This document shows, in pieces, positions 55,399 through 64,000 of a stretch of DNA of 64,000 nucleotides. The stretch comes from Salinivibrio kushneri (lineage in GTDB: Bacteria > Pseudomonadota > Gammaproteobacteria > Enterobacterales > Vibrionaceae). Numbering within the stretch: the first letter of the stretch is position 1; every line of letters begins with the position of its first letter. A program made the translations under genes and the position numbers. Location of the stretch: NCBI RefSeq assembly GCF_027286325.1, contig NZ_CP114588.1:806001-870000 (forward strand), read 5' to 3'. The notes under the pieces are model-generated. The model saw only the letters and a program-made list of their open reading frames with translations, ran no database searches and was not told the origin of the DNA.

Positions 55399-55866
55399 AT
55401 GACTGTCACTTTAGATGAGATAGATCGCACTTTACTCGCGGCGCTGCAGGAAGATGCCAACTGGTCTGTGTCCGCGCTGGCAGAACGGGTGAATCTAACC
55501 ACAACCCCCTGTTGGAAGCGGCTGAAACGGCTGGAATCACAAGGCGTGATCCGCGGGCGGGTGGCATTGCTTGACCCCGAAACCGTTGGCCTCGCATTTA
55601 CCGCCTTCGTCCATATCAAAACCAATGACCATAGTGAGCAGTGGTACAAGACCTTTACTGAGGTGGTAACCGAGTTCCCTGAGGTGATGGAATTCTACCG
55701 CATGGCAGGCGAGTATGATTACATGATGAAGGTGCAGGTAGCTGATATGACTCGATTTGATCATTTTTATAAAAAGCTGGTCAATTCTGTGCCAAGTCTG
55801 AATAATGTGACATCAACATTCGCCATGGAAGCGCTTAAGTACACCACCGCCTTACCGATCCGATAG
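55399..55866 (+). CDS. decR: Lrp/AsnC-family cysteine-responsive regulator DecR (CyuR)
   Basis: 155 aa. N-terminal HTH ([40 protein letters not shown]) and C-terminal AsnC/RAM ligand domain ([21 protein letters not shown]-type segment, [20 protein letters not shown]). Very similar in layout to E. coli YbaO/DecR, including [14 protein letters not shown] and YTT-LPI end. In E. coli DecR with cysteine activates a cysteine-degrading operon; here its divergent neighbour is the desulfhydrase. mdlA follows 42 bp downstream on the same strand, as in E. coli. Confidence 0.93.
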   Translation: MTVTLDEIDRTLLAALQEDANWSVSALAERVNLTTTPCWKRLKRLESQGVIRGRVALLDPETVGLAFTAFVHIKTNDHSEQWYKTFTEVVTEFPEVMEFYRMAGEYDYMMKVQVADMTRFDHFYKKLVNSVPSLNNVTSTFAMEALKYTTALPIR

Positions 55867-55908
55867 GTCGTTCTGATGATAAAAAGGCGGGGATAAAAAG
55901 GAGACCTC

Positions 55909-57669
55909 ATGAAGGTGTTTTGGCAGTTAGGCTGGTTTTTTAAACGTGAATGGCGTCGTTATGTCGGCGCCATGATTATTTTGGTATTTGTCTCTGTCTT
56001 CGAGCTCATTCCACCGATGGCTGTGGGCCATGTGGTTGATGGCGTGGTCGCGGGAGAGATTTCGACTGAGCTACTGATGTGGCTACTCGCGGGTATGCTG
56101 GCCATTTGGGTGGTGGTGTATGTGCTACGCATTGTGTGGCGAGTCTGGCTATTTGGTGCCGCGGCCGAGCTGGGTACTGTGCTGCGCAACCGGCTTTATG
56201 ATCATTTTACTCGCCAATCCCCGCATTTTTTCCGTCGCTACCCGAGTGGCGATATCATGGCGCGCTCTACCAATGATGTGAAAGCGGTGGTAATGACCGC
56301 CGGTGAAGGGGTTCTGACCGCGGGGGATTCTATTATCACAGGCGTTGCGGTGCTCATTGTGATGGTGAGCCAAATCAGTTGGCAGCTCACACTCTTAGCG
56401 CTGCTACCGATGCCGGTGATGGCGGTGCTGGTTAATCGCTTTGGCCGTCGTTTGCACCATACCTTCACCGAATCACAAGCGGCATTTTCTGAGTTGTCAG
56501 AGGTGAGTCAGTCCTCACTGTCAGCAGTGCGTATGGTGCGTGCATTTGGCTTAGAGCAGCACCAAATGAATCAGTTTGATCAAGTCGCCGATCGTACTGG
56601 GGAGAAAAACCTCGCGGTGGCGCGGGTTGATGCGCTGTTTTCGCCGGTGATCCAAGGCACCATTGGCGCCTCGTTTTTCCTAACCGTGTCTGGCGGTGGC
56701 TACTTGGTCGCTAACGGTGAGATTTCGCTTGGGGATCTTACCGCATTCACCTTGTATCAAGGCTTGATGATTTGGCCGATGCTCGCAGTGGCGTGGCTGT
56801 TTAATATTATTGAGCGTGGGCGTGCCGCTTGGACGCGGATTGATGCGTTGCTGCAAGAGCAGCCAGACATTGTTGGCGGTGACACGCCGCTGCCTGACAC
56901 CATGCAGCCGTTGACGCTGGCCATTGAGCAGTTTAAGTGGCAACCGGACGACAGTTTTGCCCTTAAAGATATCCATGTGACGCTTCCGCCTGGAGCCATG
57001 TTGGGGATTGCCGGCCCAGTCGGCAGTGGCAAATCAACCTTATTGCAATTGCTACTTCATCTGACCCAGCTTGAAAAGGGCGATATTCGCTATGGTGATG
57101 TGTCGATAGCGGAAGCTGATTTGTCGTCATGGCGACAACGTTTCGCGGTAGTGACGCAAACGCCGTTTTTGTTTTCTCGCTCGATTGCGGAAAACATCGC
57201 CCTTGGTCGTCCGGATGCAACCCAAGCGGAAATCGAGCTGGCGGCGACACTTGCCTGCATTGATGAAGACATCCGTCAGCTGCCGCACGGGTATGAAACT
57301 GCGGTGGGTGAAAAAGGGATCACCCTATCTGGCGGTCAAAAGCAGCGTATTTCGATTGCCCGCGCCTTGCTGGTGGAAGCGGAGTGTTTGATTTTGGATG
57401 ATGCCTTGTCGGCGGTTGATGGTGACACCGAGCACCGCATTTTGCAGAACCTGCAACAGCATCAGCATACCCGTACCACGATAGTGATTGCCCACCGCTT
57501 ATCGGCGCTCGAAAATGCCGATGAAATTGTGGTGCTCAGTCATGGGCAAATCCGCGAACGTGGCCAGCATCGCCAATTGATTCAACAGCCAGGATGGTAT
57601 CAAGAAATGCACCAATATCAGCAGCTGGAAGCGGCATTGGAAGCCGATGAGGAGCCGCGCCATGACTAA
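55909..57669 (+). CDS. mdlA: Heterodimeric ABC exporter subunit MdlA
   Basis: Half-transporter of 586 aa: six-helix membrane domain (about 15-310) then ATPase. Walker A GPVGSGKST (about 370), signature LSGGQKQR, Walker B LILDDALSAVD, where the catalytic Glu is replaced by Asp, marking the degenerate nucleotide site usual for one half of heterodimeric exporters. Partner is MdlB, whose gene overlaps. Substrate unknown. AAAGGAG ribosome site; follows decR. Confidence 0.93.
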   Translation: MKVFWQLGWFFKREWRRYVGAMIILVFVSVFELIPPMAVGHVVDGVVAGEISTELLMWLLAGMLAIWVVVYVLRIVWRVWLFGAAAELGTVLRNRLYDHFTRQSPHFFRRYPSGDIMARSTNDVKAVVMTAGEGVLTAGDSIITGVAVLIVMVSQISWQLTLLALLPMPVMAVLVNRFGRRLHHTFTESQAAFSELSEVSQSSLSAVRMVRAFGLEQHQMNQFDQVADRTGEKNLAVARVDALFSPVIQGTIGASFFLTVSGGGYLVANGEISLGDLTAFTLYQGLMIWPMLAVAWLFNIIERGRAAWTRIDALLQEQPDIVGGDTPLPDTMQPLTLAIEQFKWQPDDSFALKDIHVTLPPGAMLGIAGPVGSGKSTLLQLLLHLTQLEKGDIRYGDVSIAEADLSSWRQRFAVVTQTPFLFSRSIAENIALGRPDATQAEIELAATLACIDEDIRQLPHGYETAVGEKGITLSGGQKQRISIARALLVEAECLILDDALSAVDGDTEHRILQNLQQHQHTRTTIVIAHRLSALENADEIVVLSHGQIRERGQHRQLIQQPGWYQEMHQYQQLEAALEADEEPRHD

Positions 57670-59422
57670 GCGAGAGATCTTATTTCGATTGCTCGGCTAC
57701 ATGCGTCGCGACAGGCGTCAATTTGTGATTGCCACGATTTTCTTGCTAGTCGCGGCGGTGGCAGAGGTGACGGGCCCTTACTTGGTGCAAATCTTTCTCG
57801 ATAACTATGTCGCCAAAGACCATTATCCGGCGGTGATCATGTGGGCGCTGGCGGTGGGTTATATCGTATCGACCATTGTCTCCGCGGGCTTTCAGTATCA
57901 GTACGAGCTGCGTTTTAACACCATGGCGGTGGCCATCATTCAACGTATTCGTAAAGCGGTGTTCGCCAACGTGATTAAACAGCCTCTGTCAGCCTTTGAC
58001 TATGTGCCAATGGGGCGGATTGTATCGCGTTTGACCAATGACACCGAGTCGTTGAAAGAGCTGTATGTGTCGGTGCTTTCAACCTTTTTACGCAACATCG
58101 CGCTGATTGGGGTGATGTTGGTGGCGATGCTGATGCTCAGTGTGCAACTGACAATGGTGGTGTTGGTGCTACTGCCGTGTGTGGTGTTGGTGATGGCGCG
58201 CTATCAAAAACGCTCAGCGCCTGCGTATCGTCGAGCGCGAGATCGACTAGCAGACATCAACGGGGTGATGAATGAATCTGTGCTTGGCATGAATTTGATC
58301 CAGCTAATGCAGCAAGAGCGGGCGTTCTCCTCGCGATTCAGTGATATGACCGCGGATCACTTGGATGCCATGGTCACCATTCAACGCCTCAACGGGATCT
58401 ATCTCCGCCCTTTGATTGATTTATTGGCGGGAGCCGCGTTGCTGTCTTTGGTGGCTATCTTCGGTTTTAGCGGCACGGCAGTGATTGGGGTTGGGGTGCT
58501 GTATGCCTTTTTAAGCTATTTGGGGCGGATCACCGAGCCACTGATTGAAATGATGCAGCAACTGTCACTGCTTCAGCAGGCTATCTCGGCCGGTGAGCGG
58601 CTTTTCGAAATGATGGATACGCCGCCTGAGCAATATGGCCATGACACCACGCCGATCCCTGATGGCGCCATTGCACTGCAGAATGTATCGTTTTCCTATG
58701 ATGGTGAAACACCGGTATTGTCAGACGTGAATGTAGACGTCCCTGCCGGCGGTTTTCTGGCGTTGGTGGGACATACGGGCAGTGGTAAATCAACCTTGGC
58801 GTCGTTACTGATGGGGTTTTATCGCGCAGGCGAGGGGACGCTGACACTGGGGGGGTTACCGATCGAAAGCTTGAGTCATCAAAGCTTGCGTGAAGGCGTT
58901 GCCATGGTGCAACAAGATCCGCACATGTTGACAGGGAGCTTGCGAGAAAACATCGCGCTGGGACAGACACTGGACGATGAAAAAATTTGGCATGCCCTCG
59001 AGCAAGTGGCGTTGGCAGATTACGTGAAAGGATTGCCAGCGGGGCTGGATACCTTACTTGGCGAGGGCGGAATGACCTTTTCTGCCGGTCAGCGCCAGTT
59101 GTTGGCTCTGGCGCGGGTGTTAGTGCGTCAGCCTAAAATTCTGATCCTCGATGAAGCCACCGCCAATATCGACTCCGGCACCGAAGAGCTTGTGCAACAG
59201 GCGCTGAATCGGTTACGCCAACAGATGACAGTGGTGGTGATTGCGCACCGCTTATCGACCATTGCCGAGGCCGATAACATCCTCGTTTTGCATCGTGGCC
59301 GCGTGATTGAGCAAGGGCGTCATCAAAGCCTGCTGCGTCAGCAAGGCCGCTACTGGCAGATGTACCAACTTCAGCAAGCCAGCGCGCATTTAGCCGCATT
59401 AGAGGAAGAGGCGCAGGTGTAG
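57662..59422 (+). CDS. mdlB: Heterodimeric ABC exporter subunit MdlB
   Basis: 586-aa half-transporter, membrane domain then ATPase. Walker A GHTGSGKST, Walker B LILDEATANID with the catalytic Glu, and an altered signature FSAGQRQL in place of LSGGQ, complementary to MdlA. The ATG giving MTKREILFRLLGYMRRD overlaps mdlA by 8 bp, so translation is coupled. Ends before a terminator; in E. coli glnK-amtB would follow, but here tesB is next. Confidence 0.93.
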   Translation: MTKREILFRLLGYMRRDRRQFVIATIFLLVAAVAEVTGPYLVQIFLDNYVAKDHYPAVIMWALAVGYIVSTIVSAGFQYQYELRFNTMAVAIIQRIRKAVFANVIKQPLSAFDYVPMGRIVSRLTNDTESLKELYVSVLSTFLRNIALIGVMLVAMLMLSVQLTMVVLVLLPCVVLVMARYQKRSAPAYRRARDRLADINGVMNESVLGMNLIQLMQQERAFSSRFSDMTADHLDAMVTIQRLNGIYLRPLIDLLAGAALLSLVAIFGFSGTAVIGVGVLYAFLSYLGRITEPLIEMMQQLSLLQQAISAGERLFEMMDTPPEQYGHDTTPIPDGAIALQNVSFSYDGETPVLSDVNVDVPAGGFLALVGHTGSGKSTLASLLMGFYRAGEGTLTLGGLPIESLSHQSLREGVAMVQQDPHMLTGSLRENIALGQTLDDEKIWHALEQVALADYVKGLPAGLDTLLGEGGMTFSAGQRQLLALARVLVRQPKILILDEATANIDSGTEELVQQALNRLRQQMTVVVIAHRLSTIAEADNILVLHRGRVIEQGRHQSLLRQQGRYWQMYQLQQASAHLAALEEEAQV

Positions 59423-59446
59423 CGGTTCAGTCATGGGTGAAACAGA

Positions 59447-59474
59447 TAAAAAGGGGCGCAATGCCCCTTTTTTG
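59447..59474. terminator. Terminator between mdlB and tesB
   Basis: Stem AAAGGGGC / GCCCCTTT with a 5-nt loop, followed by TTTTTTG on the plus strand. Confidence 0.8.
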
Positions 59475-59511
59475 TGTCGCTCAGATTCGCACACGCTTGA
59501 GACGCTGATGG

Positions 59512-60375
59512 TTAGGAGAGCTTACGCATCAAGCCTTCTTGGGTGGCTGAGGCGATAAGATCGCCTTGCTGATTGAAAAGTTCGCCGCGTACAAAGCCAC
59601 GCGCGCCACTGGCGGAGGGGCTTTCAATCGCAAACAACAGCCACTCATCCATTCTAAACGGACGGTGGAACCACATGGAGTGATCAATGGTGGCTACTTT
59701 CATGCCCGGCGTAAGCAGCGTCACTGCGTGAGGCTGCAAGGCCGTGACCAAAAAGCCCCAATCGGCGGCATAGCCAAGTAAATACTGGTGGACATGGAAA
59801 TCGTCTCCCACTTCACCATTGGCGCGGATCCATAAATATTGCTTAGCCGGCGCGGCATGGGGCTTCAGTGGGTTGATCACCGTGGCAGGTCGCACTTCAA
59901 TCGGCTTGTCGCCCCCAAAGGCTTTGACCACATTAGGCGGTAGTTTGTGGGCGATATCATTGACAAGTGACTGCTCAGAGCGCAAGGTCTCGGGCGCTGG
60001 CACGTCTGCTGGCATTGTGTTTTGATGCTCAAAGCTTTCTTCCTCCTCTTGATAAGAGGCGGTGAGATAAAAAATCGGTTTTCCGTACTGCACGGCTTTT
60101 ATTCGCCGTGTGCTGAAACTTTTTCCGTCTCTGAGTATCTCAACATCATAGATGATCGGCTGCTCAGGGTCGCCTGGGCGCAGAAAATAACTATGGAATG
60201 AATGCAAAAAGCGATCAGGGTCAACTGAGGTTTTAGAGGCCGACAAGGCCTGTCCAATCACTTGCCCACCATACACTTGGGGCAGTCCAAGGTTCTCACT
60301 TTGACCGCGGAAAAGGCCAGTGTCTAGTCGCTCAAGCTCTAGCAGCTGTAAGAGTTCTTTTAGTGGTTGGCTCAT
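59512..60375 (-). CDS. tesB: Acyl-CoA thioesterase II
   Basis: Double-hotdog thioesterase hydrolysing medium and long acyl-CoA, 287 aa (E. coli TesB 286). Conserved [73 protein letters not shown] and [10 protein letters not shown] including the catalytic Asp of the second hotdog. Start MSQPLKELL matches E. coli and has AAGGA upstream; five extra codons upstream are not used. Divergent from ybaY, the same pairing as in E. coli. Confidence 0.96.
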   Translation of the reverse strand: MSQPLKELLQLLELERLDTGLFRGQSENLGLPQVYGGQVIGQALSASKTSVDPDRFLHSFHSYFLRPGDPEQPIIYDVEILRDGKSFSTRRIKAVQYGKPIFYLTASYQEEEESFEHQNTMPADVPAPETLRSEQSLVNDIAHKLPPNVVKAFGGDKPIEVRPATVINPLKPHAAPAKQYLWIRANGEVGDDFHVHQYLLGYAADWGFLVTALQPHAVTLLTPGMKVATIDHSMWFHRPFRMDEWLLFAIESPSASGARGFVRGELFNQQGDLIASATQEGLMRKLS

Positions 60376-60474
60376 AAGTCCTTGATTCATGCTATGCTTC
60401 CATTGTTATTGTTCAAGCTATCATAACCTTAGCGTTTTTGTCGCATTTGAACGCGCTTCAGTGAGGATTCTTTA

Positions 60475-60894
60475 ATGAAGAAACTAACGTTTCTATTGTT
60501 CGCCTTATTCACTGCTTTGGTGTTTACTGCTTGTTCTGGAAATACCCAACCTAATGATTTAGCCAATGTTTCTGGTAGTTTGGTGTATCGTGAACGCCTT
60601 GCGTTACCTGAAAATGCCAGCGTGACCGTGCGGCTAGTAGAAATCAAAAATATGGATGCCCCAGGGAAGGTAATCAGTCGCCAGTCCTTCGTGACTGAAG
60701 GGCAACAAACACCTCTGCACTTTTCACTCAATTATGATCCGGGGCAAATCACGACCACACATGATTATGTGATCACCGCTCAAATCGATGTCAGTGATCG
60801 GCCTCTGTTTATTACTAATACCGTCAATAAAGTGATCACGGATACGAATCATACCTATGATCCGACGCTAACACTGGTACGCGCGGGGCATTGA
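60475..60894 (+). CDS. ybaY: YbaY-family lipoprotein
   Basis: 139-aa lipoprotein; signal MKKLTFLLFALFTALVFTAC with Cys20 as the lipidation site, then a YbaY/META-like beta-rich domain (VSGSLVYRERLALPENASVT, DYVITAQIDVSDRPLFITNT). Function unclear; glycoprotein/polysaccharide metabolism has been proposed for E. coli YbaY. GAGGA ribosome site region upstream. Divergent from tesB. Confidence 0.88.
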   Translation: MKKLTFLLFALFTALVFTACSGNTQPNDLANVSGSLVYRERLALPENASVTVRLVEIKNMDAPGKVISRQSFVTEGQQTPLHFSLNYDPGQITTTHDYVITAQIDVSDRPLFITNTVNKVITDTNHTYDPTLTLVRAGH

Positions 60895-60933
60895 TCGCTA
60901 CACTGGTAAGAGATATCCGCACAAGGAGTGTGC

Positions 60934-61665
60934 ATGCGAATCTCACTGTTTCTCTGGCCGGTATTGGTGCTGACGGTTATCGCTGTCGCGGGAATTAGCG
61001 CCACGTTTTCCCTGAATAGTCTAGCGATTGGCGCGTCTGCTTTATTCTTTTTCTATCCAGATAAATTAGCGAGTTGGTGCTTAGCACTCGCGATGGCGAT
61101 TTTTGCCTTTACCTTGCCACAGTTACCTGCGCTGTTAGCTGCTAGCACGCTATTGCTTTTGCCGGCTTTGTCTCTCTGGTTCAATCCCGACAGACATCCA
61201 CACGTCAAGCTATTACTCGGTGCGGTGATGGTTGCCATGTTCGCGGGGATGATGGCTTTGCAATCCGAAGCTAAATTGGGTGGATCACCGAGTACCCTCG
61301 CGCTTCAAACACTAGCACTCGTGGGGTTATGGCTTGCGATCAGGTATTGGCCAGGTTACCAGCCGCCTCATCGCGGTGCCTGGTTATTACTGCCCGTATT
61401 AGTGGCGTTGAGTGGTTGGTCTGCTGCGCTATGGACGGCGACAATGGTGATGATTATTTGGTTGTTACAGTGGGTGGGGTTCACACCACAATTTGCTCGC
61501 TCACGTCACCTTGCCTTGCATCTTATCCCGAGTATTCCGTTTTTGGTGATTACGTGGATTACCCCTGGACAACTCACGCTGTCGCTATTGGTCGCGTGGG
61601 CTACCATGCTTGCGGCGATTTGGGTCGGTGAGTATTTGCTATTAGAAGAGCCGGACGATCAGTAG
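60934..61665 (+). CDS. Polytopic membrane protein of unknown function
   Basis: Not recognised. 243 aa and nearly all hydrophobic, with about eight predicted membrane segments (LFLWPVLVLTVIAVAGISAT, LLGAVMVAMFAGMMALQSEA, WLLLPVLVALSGWSAALWTA, SLLVAWATMLAAIWVGEYLL). Short acidic C terminus EEPDDQ. AAGGAG 5 nt before the chosen ATG; a GTG two codons earlier is less likely. Lies between ybaY and the 4.5S RNA gene, 39 bp after ybaY, so cotranscription with ybaY is possible. Confidence 0.7.
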   Translation: MRISLFLWPVLVLTVIAVAGISATFSLNSLAIGASALFFFYPDKLASWCLALAMAIFAFTLPQLPALLAASTLLLLPALSLWFNPDRHPHVKLLLGAVMVAMFAGMMALQSEAKLGGSPSTLALQTLALVGLWLAIRYWPGYQPPHRGAWLLLPVLVALSGWSAALWTATMVMIIWLLQWVGFTPQFARSRHLALHLIPSIPFLVITWITPGQLTLSLLVAWATMLAAIWVGEYLLLEEPDDQ

Positions 61666-61715
61666 GAAAATTGTCTAGAAGATAAACAGTTAGCGAATGA
61701 GGCCATGAATCCTCC

Positions 61716-61744
61716 TTGCATTGCATCCAGCCATGCCACATAAT
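61716..61744 (+). promoter_or_regulatory. Promoter of ffs (4.5S RNA)
   Basis: TTGCAT, 17 bp, CATAAT, then a GC-rich discriminator GCCCCGC as in stringently controlled stable-RNA promoters. The predicted start leaves a leader of about 28 nt, to be removed by RNase P. Confidence 0.65.
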
Positions 61745-61779
61745 GCCCCGCAGTTAAGCAAGCTTAACGACATATCGAT

Positions 61780-61892
61780 GGAGGCCTCCTTGGTTCTCCC
61801 GCAACACTATCTTGTGTACTGGGTCAGGTCCGGAAGGAAGCAGCCCGCGCTTGGGACGTGTGTGCCGGGATGCAGCTGGGGAGGTCTCCGCC
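61780..61892 (+). ncRNA. ffs: 4.5S RNA (bacterial signal recognition particle RNA)
   Basis: About 113 nt, as in E. coli (114). Contains the universally conserved SRP domain IV: GGTCAGGTCCGGAAGGAAGC, then the apical partner GTGTGCCGGGATGCAGCTGG, and closing arms GGAGGCCTCC / GGGGAGGTCTCC. Binds Ffh to target membrane proteins. Ends are set by the outer stem and may be off by a few nt. Confidence 0.95.
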
Positions 61893-62054
61893 CTTTCTGC
61901 GCCATGAAAACCGCATTATTTATCAACCACCGATACCTCTCTTGTTCGTACGACCATATAGCGTCTTGGCCTCCTGACAATGTTGACACTCGGGTGACAC
62001 AGCCTCTCACCGCTTAGCTATGATTTAATCATTAGCGCTGGTAGCGTAAGTGTG

Positions 62055-63473
62055 ATGGTCCATAAGGGTGGCAAAGTGGTGTTTCGAGCGTTAGCAGCGT
62101 TATTGTTGGCTTTACTCAGCAGCCAAACGGTGGCCAGTGAGCTGCACACGCAACTGAAAGGATTTTATGATAAGGCCTGGCAAACGGGCACCTTGATGGT
62201 TGCACAGCCGGCACTAAATGCCTATCCGCAGTCTTTATTGGTTAGCCAGTCGCAGTATCCTGATTTCGAGGATGTTGATTGGCAGGACTTAAACGCGCTA
62301 CACCAAGTGGTGCAAACGTGCCAGCCGACCCCCAGTATCGTGTCCCCCTTTTTGTTAGCCGCCCAGCGCTTTGAATTGGCTTTGTGCCGTGATGAGCCTT
62401 TATCCATTGAGTGGTTTGAGCAAAATCCGCTGCTCCATCCTGCCGGTGGAAGTTATGCAGAGCGCTATGTGTCAGCACGTGGTATCGCCACGCCGTCACC
62501 TGAACTGATACAACGTTTTACCTTAGCCAATGAAAAACATCCCCTACATGCCGCACTGAATGCTCTCAGTCAGGCTGGCCGCGACGCGTTACTTAGTGGT
62601 TACCGTGCGTATTTAGATGGCGGGCGCCTGTGGCTTAACGGCGAAGAAGGGTGGAAGGCGCTGTCTCATGAACAATGGGCACCAATTGCTGAACAATATC
62701 GTTTGAGTTTATCGACGGATACCACGGGATGTGATTACCGTTATGGCAATATTTGTAATCAACTCCACCCGGCCTATCGTGGCGTGATGATTGCGGTGTT
62801 GGTAGCGGTTTTTTGTGCGCTGATAGTTGGTTTAGCGCGTAGCCTATACGATCGATACCAGCAGCGCCGTGAGCGTCAGTTTATCCTGCAGTTACTGACC
62901 CATGAGCTTAGAACGCCGATTGCAAGTTTAGGCATGACGGTGGAAATGTTGCGCAGCCAGTTCGACTTGCTTGAGCCCAGCACGCAAGATGTGCTTTGGC
63001 GATTACTGGCGGACCATCAACGTTTAAGTCAGCTGACAGAGACCAGTAAGGGCTATTTAAGTACCGATAAACGAGAGCAATTTAAGTTACAAACTGCGTC
63101 CTTATCGGAGTGGCTAGATAATATTTGCGATTGCCTAGAGGTTGACTACACCCTTGAGCAAGATAAAACACTGACGTTGCCTTTCTACTGGTTATCCATC
63201 TGCTTGAAAAATCTGATTCAAAATGCACATCATCATGGCGGTGATCAAATTTGGATTCGTGTATGCGAGGACAAGCACGTGCGTGTTTGTGTGTATGATA
63301 ACGGTGTTTTTCCATCCTGGTGGCAAAGGCTGTGGCGGCGATATAAGTCGTCACCGTCAGAAAGAAACATGGGGATTGGATTGTTTTTGGTGGCGCGTTT
63401 AATGCGTCAAATGGGGGGTAAGCTAGTGATCAAGCGCCACCCAACCTGCTGTATTCTGGAGTTGCCGCAATGA
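62055..63473 (+). CDS. vxrA: Sensor histidine kinase VxrA (DUF3404)
   Basis: Membrane kinase of 472 aa. Signal-like helix (VFRALAALLLALLSSQTVAS), periplasmic DUF3404 domain (about 30-240) with four Cys, one membrane helix (MIAVLVAVFCALIVGLARSLY at about 245-265), HisKA with phosphoacceptor in LLTHELRTPIASLGM, and a short HATPase (SICLKNLIQNAHHHG, MGIGLFLVARLMRQMGG). In V. cholerae VxrAB (WigKR) responds to cell-wall damage and controls type VI secretion and biofilm genes. Start is GTG or the ATG directly after it. ATGA overlap with vxrB. Confidence 0.9.
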   Translation: MVHKGGKVVFRALAALLLALLSSQTVASELHTQLKGFYDKAWQTGTLMVAQPALNAYPQSLLVSQSQYPDFEDVDWQDLNALHQVVQTCQPTPSIVSPFLLAAQRFELALCRDEPLSIEWFEQNPLLHPAGGSYAERYVSARGIATPSPELIQRFTLANEKHPLHAALNALSQAGRDALLSGYRAYLDGGRLWLNGEEGWKALSHEQWAPIAEQYRLSLSTDTTGCDYRYGNICNQLHPAYRGVMIAVLVAVFCALIVGLARSLYDRYQQRRERQFILQLLTHELRTPIASLGMTVEMLRSQFDLLEPSTQDVLWRLLADHQRLSQLTETSKGYLSTDKREQFKLQTASLSEWLDNICDCLEVDYTLEQDKTLTLPFYWLSICLKNLIQNAHHHGGDQIWIRVCEDKHVRVCVYDNGVFPSWWQRLWRRYKSSPSERNMGIGLFLVARLMRQMGGKLVIKRHPTCCILELPQ

Positions 63474-64000
63474 GCCACCTATTGTTGATTGAAGATGACA
63501 CCTTATTAGGGGAAGGCTTACGCCAGTTTTTGGTACAGCAGGGGTTTGAATGCACCTGGCTGGCCGAGAGTAATAAGGTGGATAAGCATTGGTTTCATGC
63601 CGATTTGGTGATTTTAGATCGCCAGCTCGCCGATGGCGATAGTTTAGCGCATCTGCCTCATTGGCTGTCTTTAAAAGCAGTGCCAGTGATCGTATTGACA
63701 GCCAAAATTGAGGTTGAGCAACGGGTTGAGGGCTTAATGGCCGGCGCCAAAGATTATGTGGTTAAACCCTTTTCACATCAGGAGCTCTTGGCGCGCATCT
63801 ATGCCCAGTTGCGGCCCTTAGGAGAAAGCCAACTCGTATACGGGCAGATCACGGTTGAACCTGGATCCCGCAATGTGTATTGGCAAGATCAAGACGTGAC
63901 GCTCAAGCCTAAAGAGTTTGATTTATTGCTATTGCTGTTACAAAACCAAGGGCGGGTTTTTCATCGCGAAGAGCTGCTCAATAAAATATGGGGATATCAG
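63470..64000 (+). CDS. vxrB: Response regulator VxrB (partial, runs off the window)
   Basis: First 177 codons of an OmpR-family regulator. Receiver domain with IEDDTLLGEG, phosphoacceptor Asp in LVILDRQLADGD (about 54), VIVLTAK and KDYVVKPF; then the start of the winged-helix DNA-binding domain (VTLKPKEFDLLLLLLQNQGR, REELLNKIWGYQ). Partner of VxrA, translationally coupled by a 4-bp overlap. The end lies beyond the window. Confidence 0.92.
   Translation, partial: MSHLLLIEDDTLLGEGLRQFLVQQGFECTWLAESNKVDKHWFHADLVILDRQLADGDSLAHLPHWLSLKAVPVIVLTAKIEVEQRVEGLMAGAKDYVVKPFSHQELLARIYAQLRPLGESQLVYGQITVEPGSRNVYWQDQDVTLKPKEFDLLLLLLQNQGRVFHREELLNKIWGYQ

Noticed and set aside
61721-62017. 98-codon open frame over the 4.5S RNA
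   Set aside because: Overlaps the clearly recognisable SRP RNA; no ribosome site.

Overview
The window is a gene-dense, roughly 50% GC stretch of a gammaproteobacterial chromosome that fits the Vibrionaceae. Pointers are a DUF3404-type VxrA kinase with VxrB, a DUF3360 transporter beside pflB, an organoarsenical ArsJ operon, an array of tRNA-Tyr genes, and E. coli-like local orders (yfbU/yfbV/ackA/pta; decR/mdlA/mdlB/tesB/ybaY). A salt-adapted genus such as Salinivibrio or Grimontia is possible, but the sequence alone does not settle the genus.

Region by region: 0-6.6 kb holds a metallo-hydrolase, a GlxA-type AraC regulator, the methionine importer metNIQ behind a tandem MetJ-box-like operator, a LysE-type exporter and an M20 amidohydrolase. 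6.7-24 kb is a mixed-acid fermentation block: ackA-pta, yfbV, a ChaN-like haem protein, rlmA, yfbU, a CbiM-like permease, a formate channel fused to CBS domains with a divergent LysR regulator, pflA, a chemoreceptor, pflB, and a DUF3360 permease sitting where focA lies in E. coli. 24-30 kb has a TPR protein, a basic-amino-acid ABC importer (artPIQM type) behind an ARG-box-like site, and exonuclease III. 30.8-33.5 kb is arsR-gapdh-arsJ, which turns arsenate into an exportable organoarsenical. 33.5-41.6 kb has a DUF4168 protein, a glutathionyl-hydroquinone reductase, four near-identical tRNA-Tyr genes, an RND efflux pair, queC and an orphan RES-domain protein.

An AT-rich accessory patch follows at 41.6-45.0 kb: a coiled-coil lipoprotein, a solitary IS end, a complete IS3-family element with a programmed -1 frameshift site and 3-bp target duplication, and a complete IS903-group (IS5-family) element with a perfect 9-bp target duplication but a transposase broken in two places. 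From 45 to 64 kb come a thioesterase, DbpA helicase, an APH-fold kinase, a DUF1003 protein, a tripartite tricarboxylate transporter (tctCBA) with a divergent CitA/CitB-type two-component system, a cysteine-detoxification pair (Cds1-like desulfhydrase and DecR), the heterodimeric ABC exporter mdlAB, tesB, ybaY, a membrane protein, the 4.5S RNA gene with its own promoter, and vxrA with the start of vxrB, which runs off the window.

Pyruvate is cleaved by PflB (activated by PflA) to formate and acetyl-CoA; Pta-AckA turns acetyl-CoA into acetate and ATP; the FNT-CBS channel moves formate. An FNR-like box upstream of the DUF3360-pflB pair suggests anaerobic induction. No CRISPR array, prophage or secondary-metabolite cluster was seen. 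The least familiar items are the FNT-CBS fusion, the orphan RES protein with the lipoprotein next to it, and the stand-alone CbiM-like permease.
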